A stretch of 64,000 nucleotides of DNA from Cycas panzhihuaensis (GCA_023213395.1 CM041465.1:58287741-58351740), one strand, 5' to 3'. Positions 21,531 to 33,577 are shown, counted from the first letter of the stretch. Notes: generated by a model from the sequence alone, not told the origin. A program made the numbers and translations.

Positions 21531-21985
21531 AGGCAACTCGGCCTTACAACCTCCATGTCCAACTGATTAAAGGAGATGAAAATAGGACCATCACACTCTG
21601 TCTCATTCATGAAAACCTCTTGTGGGTGTAGAAGGACAAGAGTAAGTCTCTGCTCTATCCCATTCATGAAAACCCCTTGTGGGCATGAAAGGATAAGGGT
21701 TGTATCATTTTGGAAAATCAAAACCTGTGAAAACCTGAAAGGGCATGGGGGATAACCAAATGGTATATGGAGACTCAGTAGATTTTAGCTACAAAATTTA
21801 TTATATGGATTGGCTATCTGGCTTTATTCAAAGAGCCACCTGATCTAGGTTAATAGATTAGAAAATTTATGGGTTTTCTTCCCCATGACAGTTTCCTACA
21901 AAAGTGTCATAGTAGTTTGCTTTGTAAGAGGCTCAAATGAAGACCTCATAGGATAGAATAAAATAGGATTAAATGACCTTCTACT
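21531..21985 (+). repeat. A1 tail with threefold short repeat
   Basis: Between the end of pol and the polypurine tract lie 455 non-coding bases that are conserved in A3 (36790-37246) and A4 (46323-46780, minus). They contain CATTCATGAAAACC(T/C)CTTGTGGG twice (about 21605 and 21660), with GAAGGACAAGAG and GAAAGGATAAGG after them, and a third weaker form GTGAAAACCTGAAAGGGCATG near 21730. In A4 the same boxes are CG-rich. Conservation across copies suggests a structural or cis-acting role, which is not shown. Confidence 0.75.
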
Positions 21986-21999
21986 ATTAAGGGGGAGAT
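21986..21999 (+). other. A1 polypurine tract
   Basis: ATTAAGGGGGAGAT directly abuts the 3' LTR. It is the usual plus-strand primer of copia elements and recurs in A3, A4 and G. Confidence 0.9.
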
Positions 22000-22297
22000 T
22001 GAAATAGGTTAATATCACAAGGTCATTATATTAGTTGATTATTTCTAAAAAGGGTCTTAAGTGAACTTTAAATTAGATCACTTAAGTGAAATGCACTTTT
22101 GCGTGTATTATTCGTAATTTTATTTCACCTAACTCTAATGTTCCCTCTCTCAATATAAAAGTAAAAGCTCATTGGAGGAGGCTCATTCTTACCTCCCCAT
22201 TTTGTGAGAGCTACTCTCTTTCTCTCAAGTCTCTCTTACTCCCATATTTACCTTTGTATTTAGTACATGGAGATGAAGGATAGATCCACTCGTTTCA
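22000..22297 (+). repeat. A1 3' LTR
   Basis: 298 bp from TGAAATAGGTTAAT to CTCGTTTCA. Same length as the 5' LTR, with scattered, mostly transition differences. Confidence 0.92.
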
Positions 22298-22533
22298 TGT
22301 TCTTCCATGCTTATTTTGAGGCCATTGATTTCTATGTTATATTATAAAACTTTATTTCTTTGTATTAATACACTAAATTCTAAGATATACTTGGTATATA
22401 TACATAGTTATCGTTCTTCTTAATAGTATATGAAGTTATGGACACTTCTAAAATTTATAATGATTATTACTTTATTCTTCTTAATGTAATCTATTATTTG
22501 GAAACTAAACATTACTACTATAGATAACTCAAG
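22298..22533. other. Spacer between A1 and B
   Basis: 236 bases of AT-rich sequence beginning with the A1 target duplication (TGTTC) and ending with that of B (TCAAG). No coding or repeat signal seen. Confidence 0.6.
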
Positions 22534-22871
22534 TGTTAATATGGCAATTATTTACTAAGCCACTAATTAATGTTAATGAGTGGTTTAACTAATCGTGATT
22601 ATTAAAATGGTATAAGATGTTTGGAGGGTCATAACCATTGTCGAGTGACACCTCTTAGAAGGATATTTATATCCTAGAGCCCTCGTATATCAATCAATTC
22701 AAGCAAGTGTAATCAACATAATCCAAGGATCTTTTTGGTGGGTTTTTCCTTGAAAAGGTTTTCCATATGTATTGTGCATTTGTATTCTATATATATATTT
22801 ATTTGCTTACTATGTATGGTTAAAGATTCTATGGATATGAACATATATGTATGAATTCATATTCCTTAACA
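22534..22871 (+). repeat. B 5' LTR
   Basis: 338 bp. It contains GGTGGGTTTTTCCTTGAAAA at about 22737-22756, the R-region box seen in many plant copia LTRs. Ends TTAACA, directly followed by the primer site. Confidence 0.9.
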
Positions 22872-22883
22872 TGGTATCAGAGT
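22872..22883 (+). other. B primer binding site
   Basis: TGGTATCAGAGT abuts the LTR with no spacer and matches initiator tRNA-Met with one terminal change. Confidence 0.88.
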
Positions 22884-24700
22884 CATACAGTCCTAAACAG
22901 TTAAAGCTAGAAGTTGGGTAGAGTGGTAAGTTTGTTGGTTACTAGGTAACACCATCAAACATAAGATGTGTCTTGAGGATCCATCTACTCTAATGACTTA
23001 TAGAAGTAGGTATAGTTACCAGTGGTGGTTGAGGAGGTAAAAATCACCTATCAATAAAGATAAAGGTTAGTTGTGGTCAAAATTTAGATGTGCAGGCCAT
23101 GTACATAGAGAGAGTTAGCCCATTAAGGGTCATCCAAAGTTTGTTGGTGAATGGGAAAACTATATGAAACCAATAGAAGTACATTATGGTGGAGATCAAA
23201 TAATATTAAGGATAACCACATATCAAACTTATAAGTTGGCCCATTTTTTAACTAAGTTGTATTATATATGATATTGAATTATTATTGTACTTCAAATAGA
23301 AGTTATGTATTTTATGTGGGGTGAGATTATATCTTGTAGAAGTGTTTTTCTACCTTGTATAAGTTTTTTAAACTACCCTTTACCAGTTGAGACTTATTTG
23401 AAGGTTATTTTAGTCCATATCATTACTTGGGCAACTTTGCATGAAGTGCACAACACTCTCTTTGCTTTATGAGTATGTCTTCTTCTTTAAAAAGGGATTA
23501 GGTTTGGTTTGTAGAGTGGTTGGGTTGTTTATAGAGGGTCCTTATAAGTTGTAAGGATAGGAGAAGCTCGTTTAACCTTGGGTGACCTATGCTAGTCATG
23601 CGGCTACTGTGACTTATAAAGAGAATATAGAAAGCTTAAAAGATATCAAAAGATGTTGTTTTGATATATTTAAGCCTTATTAACCTTAGTCTATAATTAT
23701 CACATATTAACATTTGATAATTAGCATGTGTATTAAGTTAAAAATAATGTATGATATTTAATGTTAGGTATGTGATAATAATATATAAGGTTAAAATTTT
23801 GGACCTATTTTGTCATGATTTTTCCTATCACCTTTTCTTAGGGGGGTGTAAGGGGGCTTGCCTCCCCACTAATGTCACCAAGGGGTCTAGGGAGGTGGTG
23901 ACACCAAAGCTAGGGTTTAAAGCCTACTAAATTTATAAAGAAAATCTAGGTTGTTTATCAAAAAGACCTAGATCTAATGGTTGCGATTGATGTACCTTCT
24001 TATGTAACATAATGTGGGGTAATTGTATCGTATTGTATTGTATTACATTACATTTTGAGTGGGTAACTATTGGTTGTTACTACTATAAAAATTCTATTGT
24101 GATTACATATATAAATCTTTCATTCTTAATTAATAAAGATTAATACCTTTCTTGTGTAGATATTTCCCTAGCACTCTATTAGGGTTTTACCACATTATAT
24201 CTAGTGTACTTGGTAATTTGTATACTTTTATGTGTATGTTGAATGATCTTTGGTTTATATACTTACACTTAGTTATAATTTTGAATATTATTGTTGTTGC
24301 AAGATAGATAGATCTTGGTGGCTAGTTTTAGTTATTTAGATAGGTTAACTTTATAAATAAACCCTATACCATTGATTTGAGGTATATTTCAAGGGTGAAA
24401 GTATTATAAAGGCTTGTGATGTGATTTAGAGGTCATATTAAAGTCATTTAATGTGAAGATATGACCTAAAGATTATGCACTTATAGTGTGTTAAGATTCC
24501 TTTGATTTTGGAGCATATTCTAAACTATCCAAAGTCATTTTTTAAGACTCTTTTGAGCATTTTGAGGAATTTTAGAGCTTGTTGATAAGGGTTGAATAGT
24601 TGGTGAACTACTTAAAGGCATGTATAATTATTGTTTTAAAATCCTTAGTGAGTTTACCTAAGACAGAGGAGACCATAATGGTGTAATTTTATCTATATAA
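22884..24700 (+). other. B leader and lost gag start
   Basis: About 1.8 kb between primer site and the first recognisable gag sequence. No domain could be read. TATTG repeats (GTATTGTATTGTATTACATTAC) lie near 24029-24051. It may include an inserted or highly decayed piece, because copia leaders are normally much shorter. Confidence 0.4.
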
Positions 24701-24729
24701 CTAAGTTTATTAGTGTGGTAACATTAATG

Positions 24730-25060
24730 CATGTGTTGGAGCCTATTTTTTGAGATAAAGTGTGTGATATCGAAAGTTATCCTTAATGTCAATAATTTCA
24801 ATGAGTGGAAGGCTAACATAGAGCTAGTATTGATGGTTATGATTTTGCTTGACTATAAAGAGAAAGTGTGACTTGATGAGAAGTAATTTATAGCCATTGG
24901 GTTATTAAAATTGTCATTGGCAACATACCAGAGGGTTTTGGTTTATAACCTAGGGAAGCCAGACAAAATATAGGCAAAAATATGTGAAACTTTTAAGAAA
25001 AAGAATATGAATAGACATCTAGCCTTAATATTGAAGCTTCCTTATTAATTCCCTGAAATT
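24730..25060 (+). pseudogene. B gag remnant
   Basis: Frames near 24790-25050 read FNEWKANIELVLMVMILLDYKEKV and later LSLATYQRVLVYNLGKPDKI followed by NRHLALILKLPY. This has the layout of a copia gag (substrate-like W followed by alternating hydrophobic helices) but is short and has stops. The CCHC zinc knuckle and the protease could not be found between here and the gag-pre-integrase domain at 25076, so a deletion is likely. Confidence 0.5.
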
Positions 25061-25075
25061 AGAGATAACTTTTGG

Positions 25076-25935
25076 GTGTTTGAGAAGTTTCAATCTCAGA
25101 AGAAGTCTAATACCTTTGTTGCCGGTGCAGATGATGTGAGCAAGTTGTGGCATGATCAACTAGGACACCTTAATTATAAGAGCATTGCACTGTTGAAGAG
25201 GTTAAAGATGGTGGAAGGATTTCCATTTATTTCATGCTCAAATAGTATTTATGAAGGGTGCATGTATAGAAAGCATCATTGATCTCCTTTTGCTTAGGAT
25301 AATGCCTAGAGAGCCCAAGGAGAGGCTAGAGCTTATGGATACAAATATAATGGGTCCACTCCCAAACCCCTCAATTTTAGGAGCTCATTACACCTTAGTG
25401 TTTATGGATGATTACGTCAAGAAGGCATGGGTATACTTCCTAAAGAATAAGTTAGATATATTTGATCACTTCCATGACTAAAGAGTAATGGTTGATAATG
25501 AAAGTGAGAAGAAAATTGAGTCATTATGAAGTGATAATGGTAAGGATTATGATAATTATGCATTTAATCAGTCCTATTGAGATCATGGTATATGGAGATG
25601 GCAAGGTATATGATGGAGATGGCAAGATATATGATGCACTCTGAAAACTTGCCACCAATGTTTTGGGTAGAGGCTATGGCAACTATTATTTACATTCTAA
25701 ACTAGGTACCACTCATGTAGTTCATAGCATGACCCTTGAAGAAAAATGGACCAGTTATAAACCTATCATTAGCCATTTAAAAACTTTTAGGTACATTAGA
25801 TATGCACGCATCCTAAATAACACTCACAAGAAGCTAGACCAAAATACTCTGAAGTGTATTTTTATAGTGTATAGTGATCAAAACAAAGATTACAGATTAT
25901 GGGATTTGTAAGGGAGAAAGATTGTGATTAGTTAA
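25076..25935 (+). pseudogene. B gag-pre-integrase and integrase, with internal deletion and 21-bp duplication
   Basis: The first frame reads DVSKLWHDQLGHLNYKSIAL, the HHCC domain. The core gives LELMDTNIMGPLPN with the first catalytic Asp, FMDDYVKKAWVYFLKNK, and SDNGKDYDNYAF with the second Asp (near 25530). The segment with the third acidic residue (VERxNRT) is missing. At that place ATGGAGATGGCAAG(G/A)TATATG occurs twice in tandem (25592-25612, 25613-25633), doubling seven residues of the following helix. From 25690 to 25910 comes HSMTLEEKWTSYKPIISHLK and LKCIFIVYSDQNKDYRLWD, the C-terminal pattern. Confidence 0.87.
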
Positions 25936-26289
25936 GATGTAAAATTTGATGATTTATCAATGTGTCGTGCTGAAAAATCATTAGAAAATCCTTTTTACCC
26001 CGCACTACTTCTATTTCTAGATTTGTCAGATGAAGAGGATGATGAGCTAGTCACTAGAATATATGAGGAAGTTAGGCCAAGCGGTATAAGTAATAGTGAT
26101 GAGATGTCACATGAAGAAGCACCTTTAGCAATGGGTTCTTATATACTGCTATGGACAAAGAAGACAATTAAAGATTTTGGAGCAACAATGCATACCCTTG
26201 TTGATGAGAGAAGAATAAAAAGCTAGCATGTAAGTCAAACTCTAGTAGTAAATACCAATAGCTCCAATGATCATAATTCATATAATAAA

Positions 26290-27240
26290 GTGAAAGGTGA
26301 TCCATAATGGATAGTTATAATGGAAGAGGAGTATGGTTTGCTCATAAAGAATGACATATAGGATTTGGTTCTACTCCCTCTAATGAAGAACCTTATTAGA
26401 TGCAAGTAGATCTACAAGACTAAGTCCCACTCTAATGGAGAGATGGATAAGTATGAGGCTAGGCTTATTGCTTAAGGGTTTAAATAAAAAGAAGGAACTG
26501 ATTATAAGGAGATGTTTACACTAGTCTCTAAGATAATAATGGTTCATTTAATTATTTCCTTAGTAGCTACTTAGGGTTGGGAGTTACACTAAATAGACAT
26601 CAAGTCTACGTTTCTTAATAAAGACTTAAAGAAAGACATATAGATGTCACAACCTTTGGGATTCATTAAGGAAGGCTAAGAGTATCTTACATGTTGGTTA
26701 AAGAAGTCACTTTATAGCTTGAAATAAGCACCCTGTGCCTAGTATGAGAAGATTGATGCCAAGTAGAAAGCTAAAAGATTTGTTATTTTTTATCTCAGTT
26801 TAAATATATATATGAAAATAAGATGAACCTCAATAGTAGCTATTATTTTGTACGTGGATGATTTACTCATTGGAGGCAACTATAATAAGATTATTATAGG
26901 AGTCAAATCTAATTTGAGAGCTAGCTTTAACATGATAGACCTCAAAAAACTTCACTACTTCTTAGGCATTTAAATTAGGTAGATGGAAGATCAAATTATA
27001 TTGTTATAGATGTAGTATGTGAAGAACCTACCAGATAAGTTTGGGGTGTAGAATTATAAACTAGTTATAATACCATATGTTAAAGATACAAGATTATAAA
27101 AGGATATGACCAAAACCTCTATAGATGGAATGAAGTATCACTAGTTGGTAGGAAGTTTGATTTATTTGATTCATACCAGACTAGATATTGCTTATGTTAT
27201 TTGATTAGTTTCCCAATATATGTAAAATCCTTAAGATCTA
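26290..27240 (+). pseudogene. B reverse transcriptase, broken
   Basis: RT motifs in order: LIKNDI, a stop, DLVLLPLMKNLIRCK near 26340-26405; KYEARLIA near 26450; GTDYKEMFTLVSKI near 26500; IDIKSTFLNKDLKKDI near 26600; and KKSLYSLK near 26705. The catalytic box YVDDLLIGG is at 26851-26877 with both Asp intact, and KKLHYFLGI follows near 26950. TAG, TAA and TGA stops occur throughout, many at former CAG, CAA or CGA codons. Confidence 0.9.
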
Positions 27241-27249
27241 CATTAGGTT

Positions 27250-27830
27250 TCTGTGAAGAATATTCTAAAGTACCTAAAGAGGACACTCAATCTTGGTCTT
27301 AAATACCATCAAGATGAAGAGATAAGGTTGTATGGCTACACTAATCCTAATTGAGGAGGAGACTCTTACGATAAAAAATCCACTACTAGATATAAGTTTA
27401 GTGTTGATAATGGATTTATTTTATGACAGTTGAAGAAGCAACAAGTTGTGGCATTATCTTCTATAGAGGTAAAATATTAAGGACTCAGTGTTGGTGTGAA
27501 GGAAGATATATGGTTGCAAGGTCTCTTGGAAGTTCTTGGAGTTTTAAATGGGCATCTAATTATTTTTATCGATAATCAAAGTACCATTCATTTATTAAAG
27601 AATCAGAGTTCATGCTTGTAGAAAGCATATCAAGATACAACACTACTATATTTATGAACAGATCAAATTAGGGAAATTACAGGTTGACTATTATTTAAGT
27701 GAATATTAGCTTATAGATGTCTTTATCAAAGTGCTTACTAAAGATCAATTCATAAAGATACATATTGGATTAGCACTCACAAAGATTTTCCTTGAGGGGG
27801 AATATATCAACAAGGATAAAGAAGTAGCAA
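27250..27830 (+). pseudogene. B RNase H, broken
   Basis: The sequence reads LYGYTNPN near 27330 where the family has GYxDADWAGD, so the first catalytic Asp is lost. KKQQVVALSSIEVKY follows near 27430-27480; the family has STxEAEY, so its Glu pair is altered. DNQSTIHLLKNQ near 27570 and ADIFTK-like LIDVFIKVLTKDQF near 27715 complete the domain. The polypurine tract follows after about 50 bases. Confidence 0.85.
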
Positions 27831-27889
27831 GATAGTCCTAGCCTTCATGATAACACAACTACTATAGGTTATAGGTTCCCCACATTCAT

Positions 27890-27901
27890 ATTAAGGGGGG
27901 A
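27890..27901 (+). other. B polypurine tract
   Basis: ATTAAGGGGGGA directly before the 3' LTR. Confidence 0.88.
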
Positions 27902-28249
27902 TGTTAACATGGTAGTTATTTTCTAAGCCACTAATTAATGTTAATGTGTAGTTTAATTAATCATGATTATCAAAATGGTATGAGATATTTGGAGGGTCAT
28001 AACCCTTATCGGTTGACACCTCTTGGAAGGATATTTATATCTTAGAGCCCTTGTATATCAATCAATTTAAGTAAGTGTAATCAATATAATCTGAGGATCT
28101 TTTGTGGTGGGGTTTTTCTCGAAAGTGTTTCCTATGTAAATCCTATATATTATGCATTTGCATTCTATGTATATCTTTATTTGCTTGTTATGTATGATTG
28201 AAGATTTTGTGAATATGAACATATATGTATGAATTCATATACATTAATA
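27902..28249 (+). repeat. B 3' LTR
   Basis: 348 bp, aligning along its length with 22534-22871. It is about ten bases longer, mainly from a TCCTATATATTATGC insertion near 28140. Confidence 0.9.
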
Positions 28250-28307
28250 TCAATTTATCTTATCTCTATTATATTTTCAATTATTTGATCTTTTTTTTTT
28301 TTTTTTT

Positions 28308-30690
28308 AATTGTAAAAGTATTCTATCTACTAGCCTTCTAAATTATATGTTATAACAAAGAGATAGGTATACCCATAAGGCTTTCTTATAATAAGGAGGG
28401 AGCCAACCTCCTAAATAGAGAAGATTTCTAAGAAAATGAATGCATAAATGCCAAACAAAAATAACATTAATAAAGTTCTCCTCAATTAGACATTCTCATA
28501 TTCATGATTTTACTATTATCTAGGAGATCGTTCATCTTTTTGATATGCTCGATAATATAGTCCATATCCTTTAATGCAACATTAACCTAATGCTAAATGA
28601 TTTAGTTTCTAGGCAAACTAAATTAATATTCTCATCCATAATCCATGAACAAAAATAATCAATATCATCTAAATCATAATTATGACTAACATCCATATTA
28701 AAATCCACCCCCTTCCCTTTGATCCCAAATGCATTAGGGACATCACAAAATATGTTAGGACTAGGGGAAGGAGTTGAAATTTGTACCTCAATTAAATTCC
28801 AATCTAAAAAGTTCAAGAATTCTTCTTGTGCATTCTAAGATTGATCCCATCCTAATTTAGGGACCTAGCTAGGGTTCTCCTACTATTAAGCCTTAAGTAT
28901 AAGAATATTTATATTCTTGGGGTTAAAAGCATAAGAGTTCAATACTTTTGGTCTAACAAAAATATCTTGTAGTACAAGGTGTTAGTTCCCAACCAAATCA
29001 CCACTAATGGCCTCAAATTGAGCATCTCTATGCTCTAGGGTCTAAAAGCAGATAAGGGAGATGCTATCACTACCTTGCATCATGGCTCCTTTTTCCCAAG
29101 GCTTACCTCTTGCCTATTAGCTAGTACAACCCAATACATAAGCTAAAACTCAATGAGATAATCAAGCCTTGGCTTAATCTAAACCCACTTTCAAAGAAAA
29201 TAAAACCTTTAAAGAGTATAAAGTTTAACTAGAAAAGGACTTATGCTATTAAGGGTCCTTAGCTTTAAGTTTCACCAAAAAGAGCATTGCATTTAACCTT
29301 TTAGATTAAAAAAAAAAAAACCACACTGACTATTACCCAAGCATCATTAACAAACCGCATTCTTAGGTCCAAGCCACCAAGCATATATTTTTAGAAAAAT
29401 TTACTACCTAAAATAGAAGGAAAAGTAGGTAGAATACTATCCTAGTAAGCAATAAAAAATTTATAGCTTCAAAAAAGTTGAGTGTAATATTCTCCTTCAC
29501 TATAGAAATCACAACCAATTATAATAAAATTCATCATTTTAACCTTTGCATGGTTAACACTTTATTAATACATATCTTCTATAAAAGATTTTCTTTTTGG
29601 GCGTGAGTTAAAAGTTCCAAATCCTTATAAAAATTGAGGTCCATCTAATAGAAGACCATTGAAAATATTAATTTTTCTCAACATATTCAATAATCAAATA
29701 TAAACATGAAAAGATGTTATAAATAACCTTAGTATAAACTTTGAGAAAGGGATGACTAGCTTCATAACTAATCTTTAGTCAAATTGTATTCGTCTAAATA
29801 ATGCAGGCCTTTAAGAAGCCTTTTAAGTTAAAAAGCTAAGATATTATAAAGGAAAATCTTATCCTTATGAAGGATATTAAACATTGCTCAAAACTCAATC
29901 ATGTTCCTCCAATAAAATCTATAGATATCCCATAAGTAAAAGTAGATTTCTAATGCCCCTATTAGAATACTTAATGCAAGGATAGTAATTTAACTATGCT
30001 AAACATTATACAGTTGAGGATCTAAACTTCAAACACCATTTATATCTAAATCCCTTTGAGCCTGGAAGCCTCTAATTATCCTTCCTCAACTAAAGAAAAG
30101 ACTTGGAAGTTTGCAAGGCCTTCCAAATAGGTTAGACAATTAGTGATCATTTCACCTTTATATTAGCTTGTAAGATAAAGGTCTAGAAGAGAAAGTTTAG
30201 ACCATGCTTTTGTACCATAAGAGAGGCCATCTAAAATATTCCCCTTCACTAATAACTTCCACAATTCATGACCAATAACTATTATAAGGATCTATTTAAC
30301 TATAAGGCTTGAGCATGGATCCTAAAATCCCTTAATCTATGTTGCCTTTCTCTCTATGGGATGGCAATAAGATCACTATCTAACTTGATGAAATTTCCTA
30401 TTTGCTTTCCCATCTAATCATAAAAAGTCTCTCATGATAGTTTCCAATATTTGATAGCAAGATACAATAGGAAACTAATAAGATGAATGGTAAATATAAA
30501 AGGCTAATAATACCTTAGCACAAACTTTGAATTGCTGGTAGTAAATAGATATATGTAAGATGACTTAGTTAACTTCCCTGAAACCTTTGTGATGACCCAC
30601 TAAAATATATTTTCTAATAAGACATCAATACTAAATGGGATATTGAGAAAGCAAGTAATATAGCTCTATCAAATCCATTTCCATCCTAGA
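28308..30690 (-). other. LINE2 3' part, no domain readable
   Basis: 2.4 kb between the RT box and the poly(A) end. RT thumb, zf-RVT and RNase H are expected here but could not be identified with confidence. The minus-strand open frame 28571-28816 (81 codons) contains DLDDIDYFCSWIMDENINLV and has no clear match. Treated as decayed LINE sequence. Confidence 0.45.
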
Positions 30691-30699
30691 TTATCAATC

Positions 30700-31640
30700 C
30701 ATCCCTAAGGGTCTTATTAGACATCACAAATAACCTCTTATTTATGATAATTAAGTTTCATACTAGAAGAATTATAAAAGAACTAAACTCCTTGGGGAAC
30801 TTTTATAATATTATCCTCATGGACTTCCATATAGAGGAATACATCATTAGTAAATGAGAATTAAACAAGGGCCTATTAGAGTTAAGAAGTCTTGATTCCC
30901 TAACCACCCTTATGTTTAGCTTGACATAAAGGAAATAACCAATAGCATCTACTACTAACACAAATAGGGAAGGGGTAAGTAGGTGACCTTACCTTATTGA
31001 TCTATGGAGATTAAAAGGGTTATAAATCAACCCATTAACTATCATAAAAGCATTTTTATTACAAAATAAAGTCTAAAAAAATCTTAAAGAACTTACCATC
31101 AAAACCAAACATATTTAAAGGGAACTTAAGGAAGGACCATTCAATTCTATTATAGGTGTTTTCCAAGTCTAACATGATCATAAAGGCCTTTTGATTAGAC
31201 CTCCTTATCCAAACCATTCTTTCTTATTCTTATAATAAAATATTTATATCTTTAACAAAACTAGATCACTTAGTAGATATTGTTTATGGTAAATATATGG
31301 GTTAATCTTCAAGCCATCACTTTAGTAAAAATTTTATATGAGACATTCAAAAGAGTAATATGTCTCTAGTTTCTAATAAGATATAGGTCTCTTGCCTTAG
31401 GAATCAAATTAATAATGCCTTTAGTAATGAATTAAATTAGTGTTTGAGACTTAATAACTTCTTGTGGTATATTAAGAAGATCATACTTGATTATATCCCA
31501 AATTCCACTAAAAGACCATCTGGCCATGGTGACTTCCTATTCTTCATTACCTTCACTACATCATCTATCTCTTAAAGAGAAATTTCTCTATTAACTTCCT
31601 TAGCCATTGATGGTAAAACTTTTCAAGGAATCACATAATA
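30700..31640 (-). pseudogene. LINE2 reverse transcriptase, broken
   Basis: Near 31600-31500 the minus strand reads VNREISL, a stop, EIDDVVKVMKNRKSPWPDG, the start of non-LTR RT. It continues with GIINLIPKARDLYLIRN and ITLLNVSYKIFTKVMA (about 31400-31290), and IMLDLENTYNRIEWSFLKF (about 31190-31135), where DLEKAYDR is expected. The catalytic box at 30830-30860 reads FTNDVFLYMEV in place of FADDT(L/I)LF, so the first Asp is Asn. SSMKLNYHK follows. Confidence 0.85.
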
Positions 31641-32229
31641 ATATAATTCTTCAATAGAAGTCTTCTTTTATATTACCAAATTAGATTTGAACAACAATGA
31701 GTAGAAATAAGAAAGTTCAATAACGATACTAAGTTTAATGTTAATTCTAGCCCCATTTATTTGAATGATATCATTATTCTCAATTATATATTACTAATTT
31801 ATAAAGTTAAAGAAAATCTTATAACCTATACCACCTTCCTTTAGCCATTGAATTTTAGATCTAATCAAATTACCTTTATCCACATAAATTTCTTAAGATC
31901 TAATAAGGTGTTTCAATTTCATAGCCTAAATTTATAACTCAAAATCAAAGGGGCTCTTTTCATGTTTCTTAGACAAAATTTTCAAATCTAGCTTACCTTT
32001 TTTATATTAAAGTTTCCTTATCCTTGCAACCTAAGAACCAAAATCTCTTTAAAAAAGAATTATTCTTTTAATTATAACATCCCACTAATCCAACCATCCT
32101 AACTTCCTAATGAGCCTAGGGACAAGATTCCAAATTTATAAGACACCTAATTGGCATGCATCAAAATCTAATAAAGAGTTATTTAATTTAAATAAAGAGA
32201 AGGATATTATCTTCTAATATTAAGGTAGT

Positions 32230-32650
32230 TCAAAATCTAAAGAGATAAGAGAGCAATCGAAGATGGTAGGAGCCCAGACTTTAACGAGTTATCTAAAGGG
32301 CTCTAAAATCTTATAGTAATTATCCACTAGGACTACAACCTTGTCAAGTCTATAAAAGAACCCAGTTATAGGCTTTCTGTGATTACTCTAAGTAGATCAC
32401 AACTCATTAGTAAAAAAATATTTATTCTATAAAGGATCTCTCCCTATAAGAGTTGTCTTTATAAGAATCTAGTCTTCTTTTTCCAACCCTTTCTAAGAAA
32501 AAGGGAGCCCCTCTCTATTTCCTCTAGTTTTTCAATCATATTAAAGTCATTCCTAATGAACTAAGGGTAAGAAGGAAGATTTTAAGTAATCTAGGACCTA
32601 ATCACAACTCTTTATCTATAGTCATAAGAGCACAGAAAGAGGTGACTCCA
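32230..32650 (-). pseudogene. LINE2 endonuclease remnant
   Basis: Only the C-terminal half can be read: near 32400 the minus strand gives SNHRKPITGFFYRLDKVVVL, the counterpart of the (F/Y)TWSNRR...IxxRLDRxL motif, then APTIFDCSLISLDFELP, corresponding to xSDHxPIxL with the catalytic Asp-His replaced. Stops occur upstream. The apurinic-like endonuclease nicks the target DNA to start insertion; this copy cannot. Confidence 0.65.
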
Positions 32651-33352
32651 AAAATCCTACCATTGCTTTGATTTAATAACACGCCACCTCTATTATATTC
32701 TAAGGAAAGAAACTCCAAAACATCTTTGAATAAAATTTAGAGAATGGGTTAGATGTGAGCTAATGGCTTTAGCCTATTATAAACATAGGAAATAAATTAA
32801 AGCCCTTCTTACAAGTTGATCTTTCACAACACAATTCCTCTCCTATATTTCCAATCCTCTAATGTTCCATAATAGAATCCTCATTAGTAAAATTTATTAA
32901 AGTGGGTTTTTGAGATTTCTCAATGAATTCCATAAAAGGTAAAGAGGCCAACTTGACTAAATCTACCAGAATTAGAATTTCAAATTGGGATGAAGGTCCT
33001 CCACTCTTATTCCCTTCTAGATGCTTAGTAACTAATGCTAAGACATCATACATAAAACTTTAAATAACATTCAAATTTTTAGATAAAGATGAAGACCTAA
33101 TAAGGCCTTTAGCCATCTACTTAACTTTTATAAGACTAAAAGGGAGGGGAGAAACTATAAGATTGCCTAGAATTTTGGAGTTCACATAAGGAGGAGGATT
33201 ATTTTTAAGCTCTTAATGTTTCTCACCAACTTGAGTCTATTCTCTTTCTTTAGAAGCACTATTAGGGGCTTGTTCCTTCAACTTATAGTTAAAATTTAGT
33301 GGGTAAATTATAATAAAATGACCAATTTACCTTCATCTAATTAAGCATTAGG

Positions 33353-33577
33353 TTAGCCATAATATAGAATCCTATACTTAGAAATCTTATTACCAATTTT
33401 AACTATTAACTTCTCTAATAATTTCTTGACTAAAATAATTTGAACACAGACCTTTACATTCAACCTAATATCAAAACTAGATTTAGGTTCTATAGTGATG
33501 AATTTGCTAATTAGAGTAATTATATGAGGGAGAAACTTCCATATCTTAACATGCAAGCCTTCAATTTCAACCCACAT
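33353..33577 (-). pseudogene. LINE2 ORF1 remnant (DUF4283 region)
   Basis: The minus frame reads MWVEIEGLHVKIWKFLPHII, then KVCVQIILVKKLLEKLIVKI and YRILYYG. This matches the second half of DUF4283 in plant LINE ORF1 proteins (pattern A+VCVEIDL.KPL...I..G....Q.IxYE.LP), which bind RNA. The CCHC knuckle that normally follows could not be read. The open part has 74 codons; the N-terminal half lies upstream in broken frames. Confidence 0.65.

Larger units (their letters stand above)
14786..22297 (+). mobile_element. Full-length Ty1/copia retrotransposon A1 (family A), inactive
   Basis: Two 298-bp LTRs (14786-15083 and 22000-22297) starting TGAAAT(G/A)GGTTAAT bound the element. Primer site, gag, protease, integrase, RT, RNase H and polypurine tract follow in copia order. 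The flanks TATTC (14781-14785) and TGTTC (22298-22302) are a target duplication with one change. Family members A3 and A4 lie further on in the window. Total length 7.5 kb is long for copia because of a 1.9-kb leader before gag and a 450-base tail after RNase H. Many stops, and losses of catalytic residues in protease, integrase and RNase H, make it a dead copy. Confidence 0.95.
22534..28249 (+). mobile_element. Full-length Ty1/copia retrotransposon B, inactive
   Basis: LTRs at 22534-22871 (338 bp) and 27902-28249 (348 bp) start TGTTAA(T/C)ATGG and end in TTAACA or TTAATA. Flanks TCAAG (22529-22533) and TCAAT (28250-28254) form a target duplication with one change. Primer site, gag remnant, gag-pre-integrase, integrase, RT, RNase H and polypurine tract occur in order. 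The LTR is unrelated to family A except for the general GGGTTTTTCC box. All genes carry many stops. Confidence 0.94.
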
